Source of the DNA: Loktanella sp. M215
GTDB lineage: Bacteria; Pseudomonadota; Alphaproteobacteria; Rhodobacterales; Rhodobacteraceae
DNA length: 64,000 nucleotides
Direction: 5' to 3'
NCBI RefSeq assembly: GCF_021735925.1
Contig: NZ_WMEA01000001.1
Span: 1,828,001-1,892,000, forward strand
Shown: in pieces, positions 45,059 to 53,569 of the stretch
Numbering within the stretch: the stretch's first letter is position 1
How the letters are laid out: each line of letters starts with the position of its first letter
Made by a program: the position numbers and the translations under genes
The notes under the pieces: model-generated
What the model was told of the DNA's origin: nothing
The model's input: only the letters and a program-made list of their open reading frames with translations
Database searches by the model: none

Positions 45059-46017
45059 CCCGGATCGCCGCCCTGTTCGACGCCATCGCGCCGCAGTATG
45101 TCGTGCTGGCGATGCTTTTTGCCGGGATCCTTGTCTTGTGCGAAGGCATACGGCAGGCCTTTTCCAACAACGATGCAAGCTTGGGTCAGGCAGCGACGCG
45201 GTTGCAGCGGCTGGGGCAGGCGACGGCCACCCTGCGGGCCCCCGATGCCGCGCCGTTCTGGCTGAAACTGCCGTTTTTCGGCAACCTGCCGGTCAAGATG
45301 CGGCAGGCGGGGCTGACGGTTGCGCCGCAGCGCCTGCTGGCGATCTGCGCCGGGATCGCAGTGCCCGTCTTTGTCCTTTTCTGGTGGCGGCTGGGCGTCG
45401 TGCCGGGGGCCTGCATGGCCGCGTTGATTGCGCTGGGCGGGCCGACGGCCTGGATCAACCACATGCGGGCCAAACGCATGATGGCGTTCAGCAAGCAGCT
45501 GCCCGATGCGCTGGAGATGATGCGACGCGGCCTGACGGTCGGGCATCCGCTGAACGTGACGATCGCCACCGTGGGGCGTGAAATGGCAGACCCCGTGGGT
45601 GAGGAATTTCGCCTGCTGGCCGACCAGATCGCCTATGGCGACGGACTGGTCGATGCGGTGCAGGACATGGCCACGCGGATCGATCACGAAGACCTGCACT
45701 ACCTGTCTGCCGCTGTCGCGATCCAGCAAAGTGCCGGTGGCAACCTCGCCGCCGTGCTGGCCACGCTGGCGCGGGTGATCCGGATGCGGTTTTCCATGCG
45801 CCGCCGGGTCAAGGCGATTTCTTCCGAAGGGCGCATTTCGGCGATCATCCTGACGGCGCTGCCGTTCCTGATGTTCGGCGCCACGCTGATCACCGCGCCG
45901 ACATACTTCAGCGGCGTATCGGACGATCCCAAGTTCCTGCCGCTGGCGATCATCGTGGTCGTGCTGGTGACCGGCAACGGGCTGATGATGAAAAAGCTCG
46001 TCACCTTCCGCATCTGA
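45055..46017 (+). CDS. tadB: Tad pilus platform protein TadB
   Basis: A 320-residue inner-membrane platform protein (type II secretion F superfamily). It has hydrophobic segments near the N-terminus (YVVLAMLFAGILVLCEG), in the middle (LLAICAGIAVPVFVLFWW) and at the C-terminus (FLPLAIIVVVLVTGNGLMM). The cytoplasmic F domain shows LPDALEMMRRGLTVGHPLNVTI and SAAVAIQQSAGGNLAAVLATL. ATGA overlap with cpaF. Confidence 0.92.
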   Translation: MTRIAALFDAIAPQYVVLAMLFAGILVLCEGIRQAFSNNDASLGQAATRLQRLGQATATLRAPDAAPFWLKLPFFGNLPVKMRQAGLTVAPQRLLAICAGIAVPVFVLFWWRLGVVPGACMAALIALGGPTAWINHMRAKRMMAFSKQLPDALEMMRRGLTVGHPLNVTIATVGREMADPVGEEFRLLADQIAYGDGLVDAVQDMATRIDHEDLHYLSAAVAIQQSAGGNLAAVLATLARVIRMRFSMRRRVKAISSEGRISAIILTALPFLMFGATLITAPTYFSGVSDDPKFLPLAIIVVVLVTGNGLMMKKLVTFRI

Positions 46018-46035
46018 GGCAAAAGGACCGATCCC

Positions 46036-47016
46036 ATGACCGCACTGATGACACTTCTGCCGATCACCCCGCAGGGCCTGATCCTGTTCGCGATCTTTGC
46101 GGGCGTCCTGATGATGACCGTCGGGGTGTGGATGTTGCTGGGGCATAGCGACCGGCAGACGGTCCGGATGCAGGCGACGGCCGCCGCTTACCTGCGTCAT
46201 GGCAACGGGCAGGCCCTGCTGAAGACCCCTGACCAAATCCCCGAAGGAATGCTGAAGGCCCTGATCCCGCAGGATGGCGCAGAACGCACCCTGATCCGGG
46301 CGCAGTTGCAGCAGGCGGGCTTTGACGGGCCCAACGCAGTGCGCAATTTCTTTGTGATGCGGCTGGTGCTGGCGCTGATCCTGCCTGCGGCAGTGGGCAT
46401 GCTGCTGGCGCTGCGGTCCTTTCAGATCCTGCCCGATGCCGTGGCCGAGACCTTTGCTTTGCTGACTTCGCTGCGCATCACGCAGATCATCGCTGGCGGT
46501 GTCGCCGTGGGATTCTACGGTCCGACGATCTGGTTGAAACGGCGGATCGACGCCCGCAGGCGTGCGATCGAGGAGGCGTTTCCCAACGCGCTCGACCTGC
46601 TGCAGATCGCGGTGGGGGCCGGCATGGGCTTTGATGCGGCAATGGTCCGCGTCGGTCAGGCGCTGGCAACGGTCAGCCCGGTCATCAGCGCGGAACTTCT
46701 GTTGTGCCATGCCGAGGTGCTGGCCGGTCGCGACAGGGCGGGCGCACTGCAGGACATGGCCCTGCGCACCGGCGTCGACGAGGTCGCGGCCTTTGCGCAG
46801 CTCATCAGCCAGTCGATGGCCTATGGCACCAGTATCTCGGACGCGATGACCGCCTACGCGGTCGAGATGCGCGAGACCCGCGAGATGAAGGCCGTCGAGA
46901 AGGCAAACAAGCTGCCCGTGCAGATGTCAGCCGTCATGGCGTCGATGATGCTGCCCGCCCTGTTCATCCTGACCATCGGCCCGACGGTGCTGCGCTATAT
47001 GGCGATGGGGCGCTAG
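46036..47016 (+). CDS. tadC: Tad pilus platform protein TadC
   Basis: A 326-residue partner of TadB, same fold. Features are the first membrane segment LILFAIFAGVLMMTVGVWMLLG and the F domain AFPNALDLLQIAVGAGMGFDAAMVRVG, then DEVAAFAQLISQSMAYGTSISDAMTAYA and a C-terminal anchor ASMMLPALFILTIGPTVLRYM. Last gene of the locus; its stop shares a CTAG with the convergent pobA. No tadD, secretin or prepilin peptidase follows. Confidence 0.92.
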   Translation: MTALMTLLPITPQGLILFAIFAGVLMMTVGVWMLLGHSDRQTVRMQATAAAYLRHGNGQALLKTPDQIPEGMLKALIPQDGAERTLIRAQLQQAGFDGPNAVRNFFVMRLVLALILPAAVGMLLALRSFQILPDAVAETFALLTSLRITQIIAGGVAVGFYGPTIWLKRRIDARRRAIEEAFPNALDLLQIAVGAGMGFDAAMVRVGQALATVSPVISAELLLCHAEVLAGRDRAGALQDMALRTGVDEVAAFAQLISQSMAYGTSISDAMTAYAVEMRETREMKAVEKANKLPVQMSAVMASMMLPALFILTIGPTVLRYMAMGR

Positions 47017-48182
47017 TAGGGCAGCCCCACGTAATTTTCGGCCAGCGCGCGCTGGGCTGTCTGCGACCCCAGCAGATAGCGCAACTCGGCGTCCTGAATG
47101 GCCTGATCGAAAATCGTCTGGTCGGGAAAGCGATGCATGGTGGTGGTGAACCACCAGCTGAACCGGATCGCGTTCCAGACCCGCGCCAGTGCGGTCTGCG
47201 AATAGCCGTCAAGGCCCGTGTCATCGCCCTGCGCGTAATGCAGTTTCAGCGCCTCGAACAGGTAATGCACGTCCGAAATCGCAAGGTTCAGCCCCTTTGC
47301 CCCGGTCGGCGGCACGATATGCGCCGCATCGCCCACGAGGAACAGGCGCCCCCAGCGCATCGGATCGGCGACGTAGGACCGCAGAGGGGCGATGGATTTC
47401 TCGATCGAGGGGCCGGTGACCAGCGTCTCGGCCGCGTCGTGCGGCAGGCGGCGGCGCAACTCGTCCCAGAACGCCTGATCGGTCCATTTGTCCAGCGGGT
47501 CGTCCACGGGTGCCTGAATGTAATAGCGGCTCAGGTGCGGGTTGCGCATCGACGCCAGTGCAAAGCCGCGCGGGTGGTTGGCGTAGATCAGCTCGTGGCT
47601 GACCGGGGGGGTTTCCGACAGGATGCCCAGCCAGCCGAAGGGATAGACGCGCTCGTATTCCGTCAGCACATCCTTTGGGATCGCCTGTCGTGATGGGCCG
47701 TGGAAGCCGTCGCAACCCGCCACATAATCACAGTCGATGCGGTGTTCGGTGCCGTTCAACGTGTAGGTCACATAGGGCGCGTCACTGTCCAGATCGTGAG
47801 GCTGTGTGCCTTCGACCTCGTGAATCACGATTCCATTTGCCCGGTCACGCGCCTCATACAGGTCTCGGGTCACCTCAGTCTGGCCGTAAACCATGACCTT
47901 CTTGCCGATCAGCGCGTCGAAGTCGATGCGGAAGCCCTCGTTCTGGACGGCAAGGTACGTGCCGGAGTGGGGCAGGCCTTCGGCATGGGCGCGGGTCGCC
48001 ACGCCCGCCTGTTCCAGCATCCCGACGGAGCCGTATTCCAGCACGCCGGCCCGAATCCGGCCCAACACATAAGACCGCGTCTGGCGTTCCAGCACGACCG
48101 AGGCGATGCCCGCCCGGTCCAGAAGTTGCGACAGCAAAAGGCCGGACGGGCCTCCCCCGATGATGCAGACCTGTGTGCGCAT
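47013..48182 (-). CDS. pobA: 4-hydroxybenzoate 3-monooxygenase
   Basis: PobA hydroxylates 4-hydroxybenzoate to protocatechuate with NADPH and FAD, feeding the beta-ketoadipate pathway. The 389 residues match the known length. The FAD dinucleotide motif is IIGGGPSGLLLSQLLDRAG (7-25). The family stretches RIRAGVLEYGSVGMLEQAG, YVAGCDGFHGPSRQAIP, YPFGWLGILSETPPVSHELIYA and GRLFLVGDAAHIVPPTGAKG are all present. The start has GAGGAGG upstream. It is divergent from an AraC regulator. No pca genes are in the window. Confidence 0.97.
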   Translation of the reverse strand: MRTQVCIIGGGPSGLLLSQLLDRAGIASVVLERQTRSYVLGRIRAGVLEYGSVGMLEQAGVATRAHAEGLPHSGTYLAVQNEGFRIDFDALIGKKVMVYGQTEVTRDLYEARDRANGIVIHEVEGTQPHDLDSDAPYVTYTLNGTEHRIDCDYVAGCDGFHGPSRQAIPKDVLTEYERVYPFGWLGILSETPPVSHELIYANHPRGFALASMRNPHLSRYYIQAPVDDPLDKWTDQAFWDELRRRLPHDAAETLVTGPSIEKSIAPLRSYVADPMRWGRLFLVGDAAHIVPPTGAKGLNLAISDVHYLFEALKLHYAQGDDTGLDGYSQTALARVWNAIRFSWWFTTTMHRFPDQTIFDQAIQDAELRYLLGSQTAQRALAENYVGLPY

Positions 48183-48258
48183 TAAATCCTCCTCGAATGC
48201 TTATCTTGCAATTCTGGACCGTCTGGCCCCATGATACCGGCAGGATCGGAGCGACAAC

Positions 48259-49095
48259 TTGGACAATCCAGCCAAACGGACACCGGCCTTCGCGCTTTTT
48301 GGCGAGGGCCGCATCTTTCCCGATGTCCTGCATTGCGAGGACATCAACGCCCGCGCCCATCGCCATGGCTGGAAGATCGCGCGACACCGGCATCCGGAGC
48401 TGCACCAGTTCTTTCTGATCCGGTCCGGCGGCGTGACCCTGCGGCTGGCCGAGGGCGACCGGGCGTTGCCGCTGCCCATCGCCCTGTCGATCCCAAGCCA
48501 GCTGGAGCATGGTTTCATCTTTGCGGACGGCACGCAGGGATTTGTCGTGACGGTCCCGGTCGAGGTTTTGTCCGCCCTTGTGCCGGCGGGGCTGCAACGG
48601 ATCCAGACCCATCCCGAAACGCCGCGTATCGCCGATTTGTTCGCCGCCATCGCCAGCCGTCATGCTGATCCATCGGGCCAGCGCGACCTTGCGCTGCGGG
48701 CGCTGGTCGTCGCGCTGGGGTGCGATCTGGTGGCGGGTGTACCACCGATCGCGGATGCCGGGGCCACGCTTCGCGCGCGGTTTGAAGATGCCGTCAGAAC
48801 CCACGCGACCCAAGGCTGGCGGGTGGCGGATTATGCGGCACATCTTGGCACGTCGGTCACCCAGCTGAACCGTATCGTTCGCCAACAGGCGGATCAGTCG
48901 GTCATGGGCGCGGTGCAGGCACATCTGCTGGGCGAGGCCGCCCGGCGGCTGGCCTATACGCGCCAGCCGGTCACGACGATCGCCTATGATCTGGGATTTT
49001 CTGACCCTGCGTATTTCGCGCGGGTGTTCCGCAAGAGGATGGGCGTGTCGCCACGGGCCTATCGCAACCGGCTTGGGACAGAGGCGCGCGGGTGA
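48259..49095 (+). CDS. pobR: AraC-family regulator, probable PobR
   Basis: A 278-residue activator with an N-terminal cupin-like sensor (HRHPELHQFFLIRSGGVTLRL) and a C-terminal double helix-turn-helix of AraC type (WRVADYAAHLGTSVTQLNRIVRQ and PVTTIAYDLGFSDPAYFARVFRKRMGVSPRAYR). Being divergent from pobA with only 76 bases between starts, it probably activates pobA with 4-hydroxybenzoate, as AraC-type PobR does elsewhere. The start used is TTG at 48259 (GGAG seven bases upstream); there is no nearby in-frame ATG. The 76-base spacer must hold its binding site. Confidence 0.82.
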   Translation: MDNPAKRTPAFALFGEGRIFPDVLHCEDINARAHRHGWKIARHRHPELHQFFLIRSGGVTLRLAEGDRALPLPIALSIPSQLEHGFIFADGTQGFVVTVPVEVLSALVPAGLQRIQTHPETPRIADLFAAIASRHADPSGQRDLALRALVVALGCDLVAGVPPIADAGATLRARFEDAVRTHATQGWRVADYAAHLGTSVTQLNRIVRQQADQSVMGAVQAHLLGEAARRLAYTRQPVTTIAYDLGFSDPAYFARVFRKRMGVSPRAYRNRLGTEARG

Positions 49096-49104
49096 AATGT
49101 CGTG

Positions 49105-49149
49105 CCGGGGCGCTGCCCCGGAACCCGAAGTATTTTTGACCAGAAGAAG
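49105..49149. repeat. Intergenic repeat: GC hairpin plus conserved 23-base block
   Basis: The inverted copy of the element at 15428-15475. The hairpin CCGGGGC-GCT-GCCCCGG (49105-49121) is followed by GAAGTATTTTTGACCAGAAG... to 49149. It lies ten bases after the AraC gene stop. Confidence 0.8.
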
Positions 49150-49150
49150 A

Positions 49151-49179
49151 TGGACCGTCCTATGTTACGGGCGGTCCAC
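49151..49179. terminator. Hairpin between convergent AraC and ATPase genes
   Basis: TGGACCGTCC and GGGCGGTCCA form a stem of about ten bases (one or two mismatches) around TATGTTAC. Placed between two gene ends, it may stop transcription from one or both sides. No long T-run. Confidence 0.5.
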
Positions 49180-49187
49180 TGTCGGTT

Positions 49188-49964
49188 TCAGGCCATTTCC
49201 AGTTCCTGATCGGGCTCCTTGGCGCCGGTCATGTAGCCCACGGCATCGGACATGGTGTGGTTTTTGGGATTGATGACGCAAAGCCGCTTGCCCAGACGGT
49301 GGACGTGGATGCGGTCAGCAACTTCGAAGACATGGGGCATGTTGTGGCTGATCAGGATGATCGGCACGCCGCGCGCGCGCACGTCCTGAATCAGTTCCAG
49401 CACCTTGCGGCTTTCCTTGACGCCCAGAGCCGCCGTCGGCTCGTCCAGGATGATGACCTTGGACCCGAAGGCCGCGGCGCGAGCCACGGCGACGCCCTGA
49501 CGCTGGCCACCAGAAAGCGTTTCGACCGCCTGGTTGATGTTCTGGATCGTCATCAGGCCCAGTTCACTGAGCTTCTCGCGGGCGAACTTTTCCATCGCGC
49601 TGCGGTCCAGTTGCCGCAGCCACTTGCCGCGAAACCCGGGTTTGCGCAGCTCGCGCCCCATGAACATGTTATCGGCAATCGACAGGGCAGGGGACATGGC
49701 GAGGGTCTGATAGACCGTCTCGATCCCCGCGGCGCGCGCCTCGATCGGAGAGGCGAACTGGATCCGCTTGCCTTCGAGGAAGATTTCGCCCTCGTCGGGG
49801 ATCACGGCGCCGGACACGGCCTTGATGAGGGAGGACTTGCCGGCACCGTTGTCGCCAATCACGGCCAGGATCTCGCCCGGGTAAAGGTCGAAGTCGCAAT
49901 GGTCGAGTGCAGTGACCTTGCCATAGCGTTTGACCAGATTGCGGCCTTTGAGAATGGGTTCCAT
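49188..49964 (-). CDS. frcA: Sugar ABC transporter ATPase (FrcA-like, single domain)
   Basis: A 258-residue cytoplasmic ATPase of the CUT2 sugar-importer class but with a single nucleotide-binding domain, as in Sinorhizobium FrcA (RbsA-type enzymes have two). It has LVKRYGKVTALDHCDFDLYPGEIL, Walker A GDNGAGKSSLIK, ETVYQTLAMSPALSIADN, signature ETLSGGQRQGVAVARA and Walker B VIILDEPTAALG. The ATG at 49964 overlaps the permease stop (TAATG). The order binding protein-permease-ATPase and the lengths (340/362/258) match FrcBCA; fructose and related sugars are the likely substrates. Confidence 0.85.
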   Translation of the reverse strand: MEPILKGRNLVKRYGKVTALDHCDFDLYPGEILAVIGDNGAGKSSLIKAVSGAVIPDEGEIFLEGKRIQFASPIEARAAGIETVYQTLAMSPALSIADNMFMGRELRKPGFRGKWLRQLDRSAMEKFAREKLSELGLMTIQNINQAVETLSGGQRQGVAVARAAAFGSKVIILDEPTAALGVKESRKVLELIQDVRARGVPIILISHNMPHVFEVADRIHVHRLGKRLCVINPKNHTMSDAVGYMTGAKEPDQELEMA

Positions 49965-51052
49965 TATGCAGACACCTTTCTGATCCATTGGTCGACGGCG
50001 ACGGCGATGATGATCAGCGCGCCGATGAAGAGATACGTCCATTGCGCGTCGGCCCCGGCCAGACGCAGGCCCAGCGTGAAGACACCGACGATCAGCGCCC
50101 CGAAGAGCGATCCCATGATCGACCCGCGCCCACCGAAGAGCGAGATACCACCGATCACGACGGCGGTGATCGACTGGATGTTGGCCTCTTGGCCCGAGGT
50201 CGGAGAGACCGAGCCGATGCGCCCGATCAGGGCCCAGCCGGCGAAGGCGCAGATCAGTCCTGCCAGCGCATAGACCGCGATCAGAACGCCATCGACGTTG
50301 ACGCCCGACAGTTTTGCCGCCTCCTGATCGTCGCCTACCGCATAGATGTGGCGGCCGAAGGCGGTCTGCCGCAGGATGTAGGCCAGTACCGCAACCAGCA
50401 GAATCATGAAGATCACGCCGACCGTCAGAACGGCGCCGCCGCGACCTGCCTCGTCCGCACCGATCTTGAAGGTCGTGCCGAAGAACTGAAGGATCGGGGC
50501 CTCGGTCCGGATTTCCTGACTGCGGATCGTCTCGTTGGCAGAATAGAGGAAGTTGGCGGCAAGGATGATCTGCCAGGTGCCCAGCGTCACGATGAAGGGC
50601 GGCAGTTTCATCTTGGACACCAGAATGCCGTTCACGGCACCCAGCGCCGTGCCGATGACCAGACCACAGATGATCGAGATTTCGGCGGGAATGCCGTAGC
50701 GGAACGTGAACTGGCCCATGATGACCGAAGACATCACCATGATGGCACCCACGGACAGGTCGATCCCGGCGGTCAGGATCACCAGCGACTGGGCTGCGGC
50801 CACGATGCCGACCAGCTGCACCTGTTGCAGGATCAGTGTCAGGGACGAGGCCGAGAAGAATTTGCTACCCAGCAGGCTGCCGAACACGATGATCGACACG
50901 ATCAGCACGATCAGCGGCACCAGCGACGGTGTGACGTGAAGCGCGTGCTGCACCTTCTTGACGAAACCCTTGTGATCGTCGCGGAACGCGGCAACCGCTT
51001 CCTCGCGTTTGACCTTCACAACGGATTCATAGTCGTCGGATTGCGATGCCAT
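49964..51052 (-). CDS. frcC: Sugar ABC transporter permease (FrcC-like)
   Basis: A 362-residue CUT2-class permease, about ten membrane helices after a charged cytoplasmic N-terminus (SQSDDYESVVKVKREEAVAAF). Family motifs are LVILTAGIDLSVGAIMVMSSVIMG, GILVSKMKLPPFIVTLGTW, GRHIYAVGDDQEAAKLSGVNVD and GRIGSVSPTSGQEANIQSITAVVIGG. The ATG at 51052 has GGGAGG upstream. A stable hairpin separates it from the binding-protein gene. Confidence 0.9.
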   Translation of the reverse strand: MASQSDDYESVVKVKREEAVAAFRDDHKGFVKKVQHALHVTPSLVPLIVLIVSIIVFGSLLGSKFFSASSLTLILQQVQLVGIVAAAQSLVILTAGIDLSVGAIMVMSSVIMGQFTFRYGIPAEISIICGLVIGTALGAVNGILVSKMKLPPFIVTLGTWQIILAANFLYSANETIRSQEIRTEAPILQFFGTTFKIGADEAGRGGAVLTVGVIFMILLVAVLAYILRQTAFGRHIYAVGDDQEAAKLSGVNVDGVLIAVYALAGLICAFAGWALIGRIGSVSPTSGQEANIQSITAVVIGGISLFGGRGSIMGSLFGALIVGVFTLGLRLAGADAQWTYLFIGALIIIAVAVDQWIRKVSA

Positions 51053-51125
51053 CGCCTGCCTCCCCCTCTTTTCAAATTGTGCTGTGGTGCCGGTCACGGC
51101 AACACTGGCCTCCCCGGACTTGTCC

Positions 51126-51155
51126 GACAGGGGCGGATCCTCCGCCGCCCCTGTC
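51126..51155 (-). promoter_or_regulatory. Intercistronic hairpin between frcB and frcC
   Basis: GACAGGGGCGG / CCGCCCCTGTC is an 11-base perfect stem with an eight-base loop, 33 bases after the binding-protein stop on the minus strand. No T-run. Such hairpins between binding-protein and permease genes typically protect the upstream mRNA and give excess binding protein. Confidence 0.75.
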
Positions 51156-51187
51156 GTTGTCAGTGTGTCTCAACCTGTGGGGTCAGA

Positions 51188-52210
51188 TCAACCCCAGCAG
51201 ATTGCCTTGCCTTCTTCGGAGGTGATCGAGTCGACGCCGTCAACGGGCTTGTCGGTGATCAGCTTCACGCCGGTATCGGTGAAGTCCTTGCCTTCGGTCG
51301 GCGCGGGCTTGGTGCCGTCCTTGGCGTAGGCGGCGATCGCCTCGACGCCCAGCTTGGCCATTTCCAGCGGATACTGCTGGCTGGTTGCACCGATCACGCC
51401 GTCGGCCACGTTCTGCACGCCGGGGCAGCCGCCGTCGACGGACACGATCAGCACGTCGTTCTCACGACCGACAGCCTTCAGCGCCTCGTAGGCACCGGCC
51501 GCGGCGGGTTCGTTGATCGTGTAGACCACGTTGATGTCGGGGTTCACGGTAAGGAGGTTTTCCATCGCCGTGCGGCCGCCCTCTTCGTTGCCGGCGGTGA
51601 TGTCGTTGCCGACGATACGGGCGTCGTCCTCGTCGCCGATGACGTTCGGATCACCCAGTTCGATGCCGAAGCCCTGCAGGAAGCCCTGGTCGCGCAGCAC
51701 GTCGACGGTGGGCTGGCTGACGGCGAGGTCTAGCATTGCGATCTTGGCGTCGGCGGCAGCGTCGCCCAGTGCGCCTTTGGCCCATTCACCGATCAGCAGA
51801 CCGGCGGCGAAGTTGTCGGTCGCAAAGGTCGCGTCAGCGGCGTCGGCGGGGGACAGCGGCGTGTCCAGCGCGATGACCAGCAGGCCGGCGTCGCGGGCCT
51901 TCTGGACCGAATCGACGATCGCAGAAGTGTCGGACGCGGTGATCAGGATTCCCTTGGCGCCGTCGGCGATGCAGGTCTCGATCGCGGCAACCTGCGTTTC
52001 GTTGTCGCCGTCGACCTTGCCGGCGAAGGATTTCAGTTCCATGCCCAGATCGGCGGCGGCCTTTTCGGCGCCTTCCTTCATCTTGACGAAGAAGGGGTTG
52101 GTGTCCGTCTTGGTGATCAGGCATGCGGACATGCCGGTGTGGGACTCGGCGCTGGCGGCACCGGCCAGTGCGATCATTGCCAGAGCAGTGCCTGCAAACA
52201 GTTTATTCAT
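51188..52210 (-). CDS. frcB: Sugar ABC transporter periplasmic binding protein (FrcB-like)
   Basis: A 340-residue type I periplasmic binding protein. The signal peptide [22 protein letters not shown] is followed by [26 protein letters not shown], the CUT2 opening. Other blocks are [54 protein letters not shown] and [15 protein letters not shown] strong GGAGG lies just upstream of the ATG. First gene of the operon and divergent from the ROK regulator across a region with a perfect 21-base palindrome. Confidence 0.9.
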   Translation of the reverse strand: MNKLFAGTALAMIALAGAASAESHTGMSACLITKTDTNPFFVKMKEGAEKAAADLGMELKSFAGKVDGDNETQVAAIETCIADGAKGILITASDTSAIVDSVQKARDAGLLVIALDTPLSPADAADATFATDNFAAGLLIGEWAKGALGDAAADAKIAMLDLAVSQPTVDVLRDQGFLQGFGIELGDPNVIGDEDDARIVGNDITAGNEEGGRTAMENLLTVNPDINVVYTINEPAAAGAYEALKAVGRENDVLIVSVDGGCPGVQNVADGVIGATSQQYPLEMAKLGVEAIAAYAKDGTKPAPTEGKDFTDTGVKLITDKPVDGVDSITSEEGKAICWG

Positions 52211-52313
52211 GGTAGCCTCCCAAGGATGTCTAGCGGTCTCGACCGCTCGTGCCCCGCGCCCTCCCGGCTGGGGACTGATCCCGATAAACATCATGAGAAG
52301 CGATTCGTCAATA

Positions 52314-52334
52314 AATAAATCAACTTGATTTATT
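52314..52334. promoter_or_regulatory. Perfect 21-base palindromic operator between frcB and ROK gene
   Basis: AATAAATCAA-C-TTGATTTATT has two perfect 10-base arms around one central base. It lies about 104 bases before the frcB start and 39 before the ROK start, in an unusually AT-rich spot, and is the obvious binding site for the ROK repressor. Confidence 0.85.
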
Positions 52335-52372
52335 AAAGGTGAATTGTGATTGTCAGTGTGGGAGGTCGGATC

Positions 52373-53569
52373 ATGACTGAGATTGATGTGCGCGATCCGG
52401 GGACGGGGCGGAACCAGCACACGCTGCGTGACCACAACGAAAGGTTAATCCTGACGACGCTTTTGCGCAACGGTGCATCTGCGGGCAGCGATATCGCGCG
52501 GCGCACGGGCCTGTCGCCGCAGACGGTGTCGGTGATCCTGCGGGGTCTGGAACAGGACGGGTTGTTGACGCGGGGCAGCCCGCAGCGCGGACGGGTGGGC
52601 AAACCCTCCATCCCGATGGACCTGGCGCCGCAGGGCGCCTATGCGGTAGGGTTGAAGATCGGGCGGCGCAGTGCCGATCTGGTCCTGACCGACATGATTG
52701 GCCGGCTCGTGGCCGAGCGGAACCTGACCTATCGCTATCCGCTGCCTGCAGCAATTCTGAGCTTTCTGCGCGACGAGATGGCGGCCTTTTCCGTTGCGCT
52801 GACGCCGGCGGCGGCGGACAGGATCGCAGGGATCGGCATCGCCATGCCCTACGAGATCTGGAACTGGCACGATATCATTGGTGCGCCTGCGGATACGATG
52901 CAGACCTGGAAGTCCTTTGATTTCACGGCGGCGATCGCGGATTTTTCGACCTTGCCGGTCTTTGTGGAAAATGACGCGACTGCCGCCAGTCGGGCCGAGC
53001 ATATCTATGGCGTTGGTCGCAGCTGGCGCGACTATGCCTATTTCTTCGTGGGATCGTTCGTCGGGGGCGGTGTGATCCTGAACCATTCCGTCTTTGAGGG
53101 GCGGTCAGGCAATGCCGGGGCCTTCGGATCGCTGCCGATGCGGGGACCGGACGGGCATGATATTCAGCTGATCGATGCGGCGTCCCTGCACCTGCTGGAA
53201 ACGGCGCTGGTCAAAGCGGGTCACGACCCGTCGGTGCTGTGGACCCTGCCACAGGACTGGTCGCAGTTCGGACCGATTCTGGACGACTGGATCGCGGTCA
53301 CAGCCGAGCATCTGGCGCTGGCGTCGCTGACGGTCTGTTCGGTGATCGACTTCGAAGCGATCGTGATCGACGGCGGATTTCCGGCGGACGTCCGCAGCCG
53401 ACTGGTGGCGCAGACGGCGGCGTGCCTTGCGGGTCTTGACCTGCGCGGATTGGCCGCCCCGGCCATCGTCGCCGGCAGCATCGGTCCAAACGCCCGTGCC
53501 TTGGGGGCGGCATCCACGCCGATCCTGTCCCAGTATTTCCTGAACACCCACGGCGAGACCGGAAGCTAG
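52373..53569 (+). CDS. frcR: ROK-family transcriptional repressor (FrcR-like)
   Basis: A 398-residue protein. An N-terminal winged helix ([45 protein letters not shown]) and a basic linker ([12 protein letters not shown]) are followed by the ROK fold ([27 protein letters not shown]). The sugar-site segment is [18 protein letters not shown], and [14 protein letters not shown] follows it. The usual CxCGxxGC zinc motif is replaced by [11 protein letters not shown] without Cys. The ATG at 52373 has GGGAGG upstream. It should repress frcBCA until a sugar binds; the operator is the palindrome in front of it. The last four bases are shared with the convergent Hint gene. Confidence 0.88.
   Translation: MTEIDVRDPGTGRNQHTLRDHNERLILTTLLRNGASAGSDIARRTGLSPQTVSVILRGLEQDGLLTRGSPQRGRVGKPSIPMDLAPQGAYAVGLKIGRRSADLVLTDMIGRLVAERNLTYRYPLPAAILSFLRDEMAAFSVALTPAAADRIAGIGIAMPYEIWNWHDIIGAPADTMQTWKSFDFTAAIADFSTLPVFVENDATAASRAEHIYGVGRSWRDYAYFFVGSFVGGGVILNHSVFEGRSGNAGAFGSLPMRGPDGHDIQLIDAASLHLLETALVKAGHDPSVLWTLPQDWSQFGPILDDWIAVTAEHLALASLTVCSVIDFEAIVIDGGFPADVRSRLVAQTAACLAGLDLRGLAAPAIVAGSIGPNARALGAASTPILSQYFLNTHGETGS

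Noticed and set aside
43684..46710. A long open frame (about 1000 codons) on the minus strand opposite cpaF-tadB-tadC
   Set aside because: It mirrors strongly conserved plus-strand genes, has the Arg/His/Gln-rich composition of an antisense frame in high-GC DNA, and shows no family motif.
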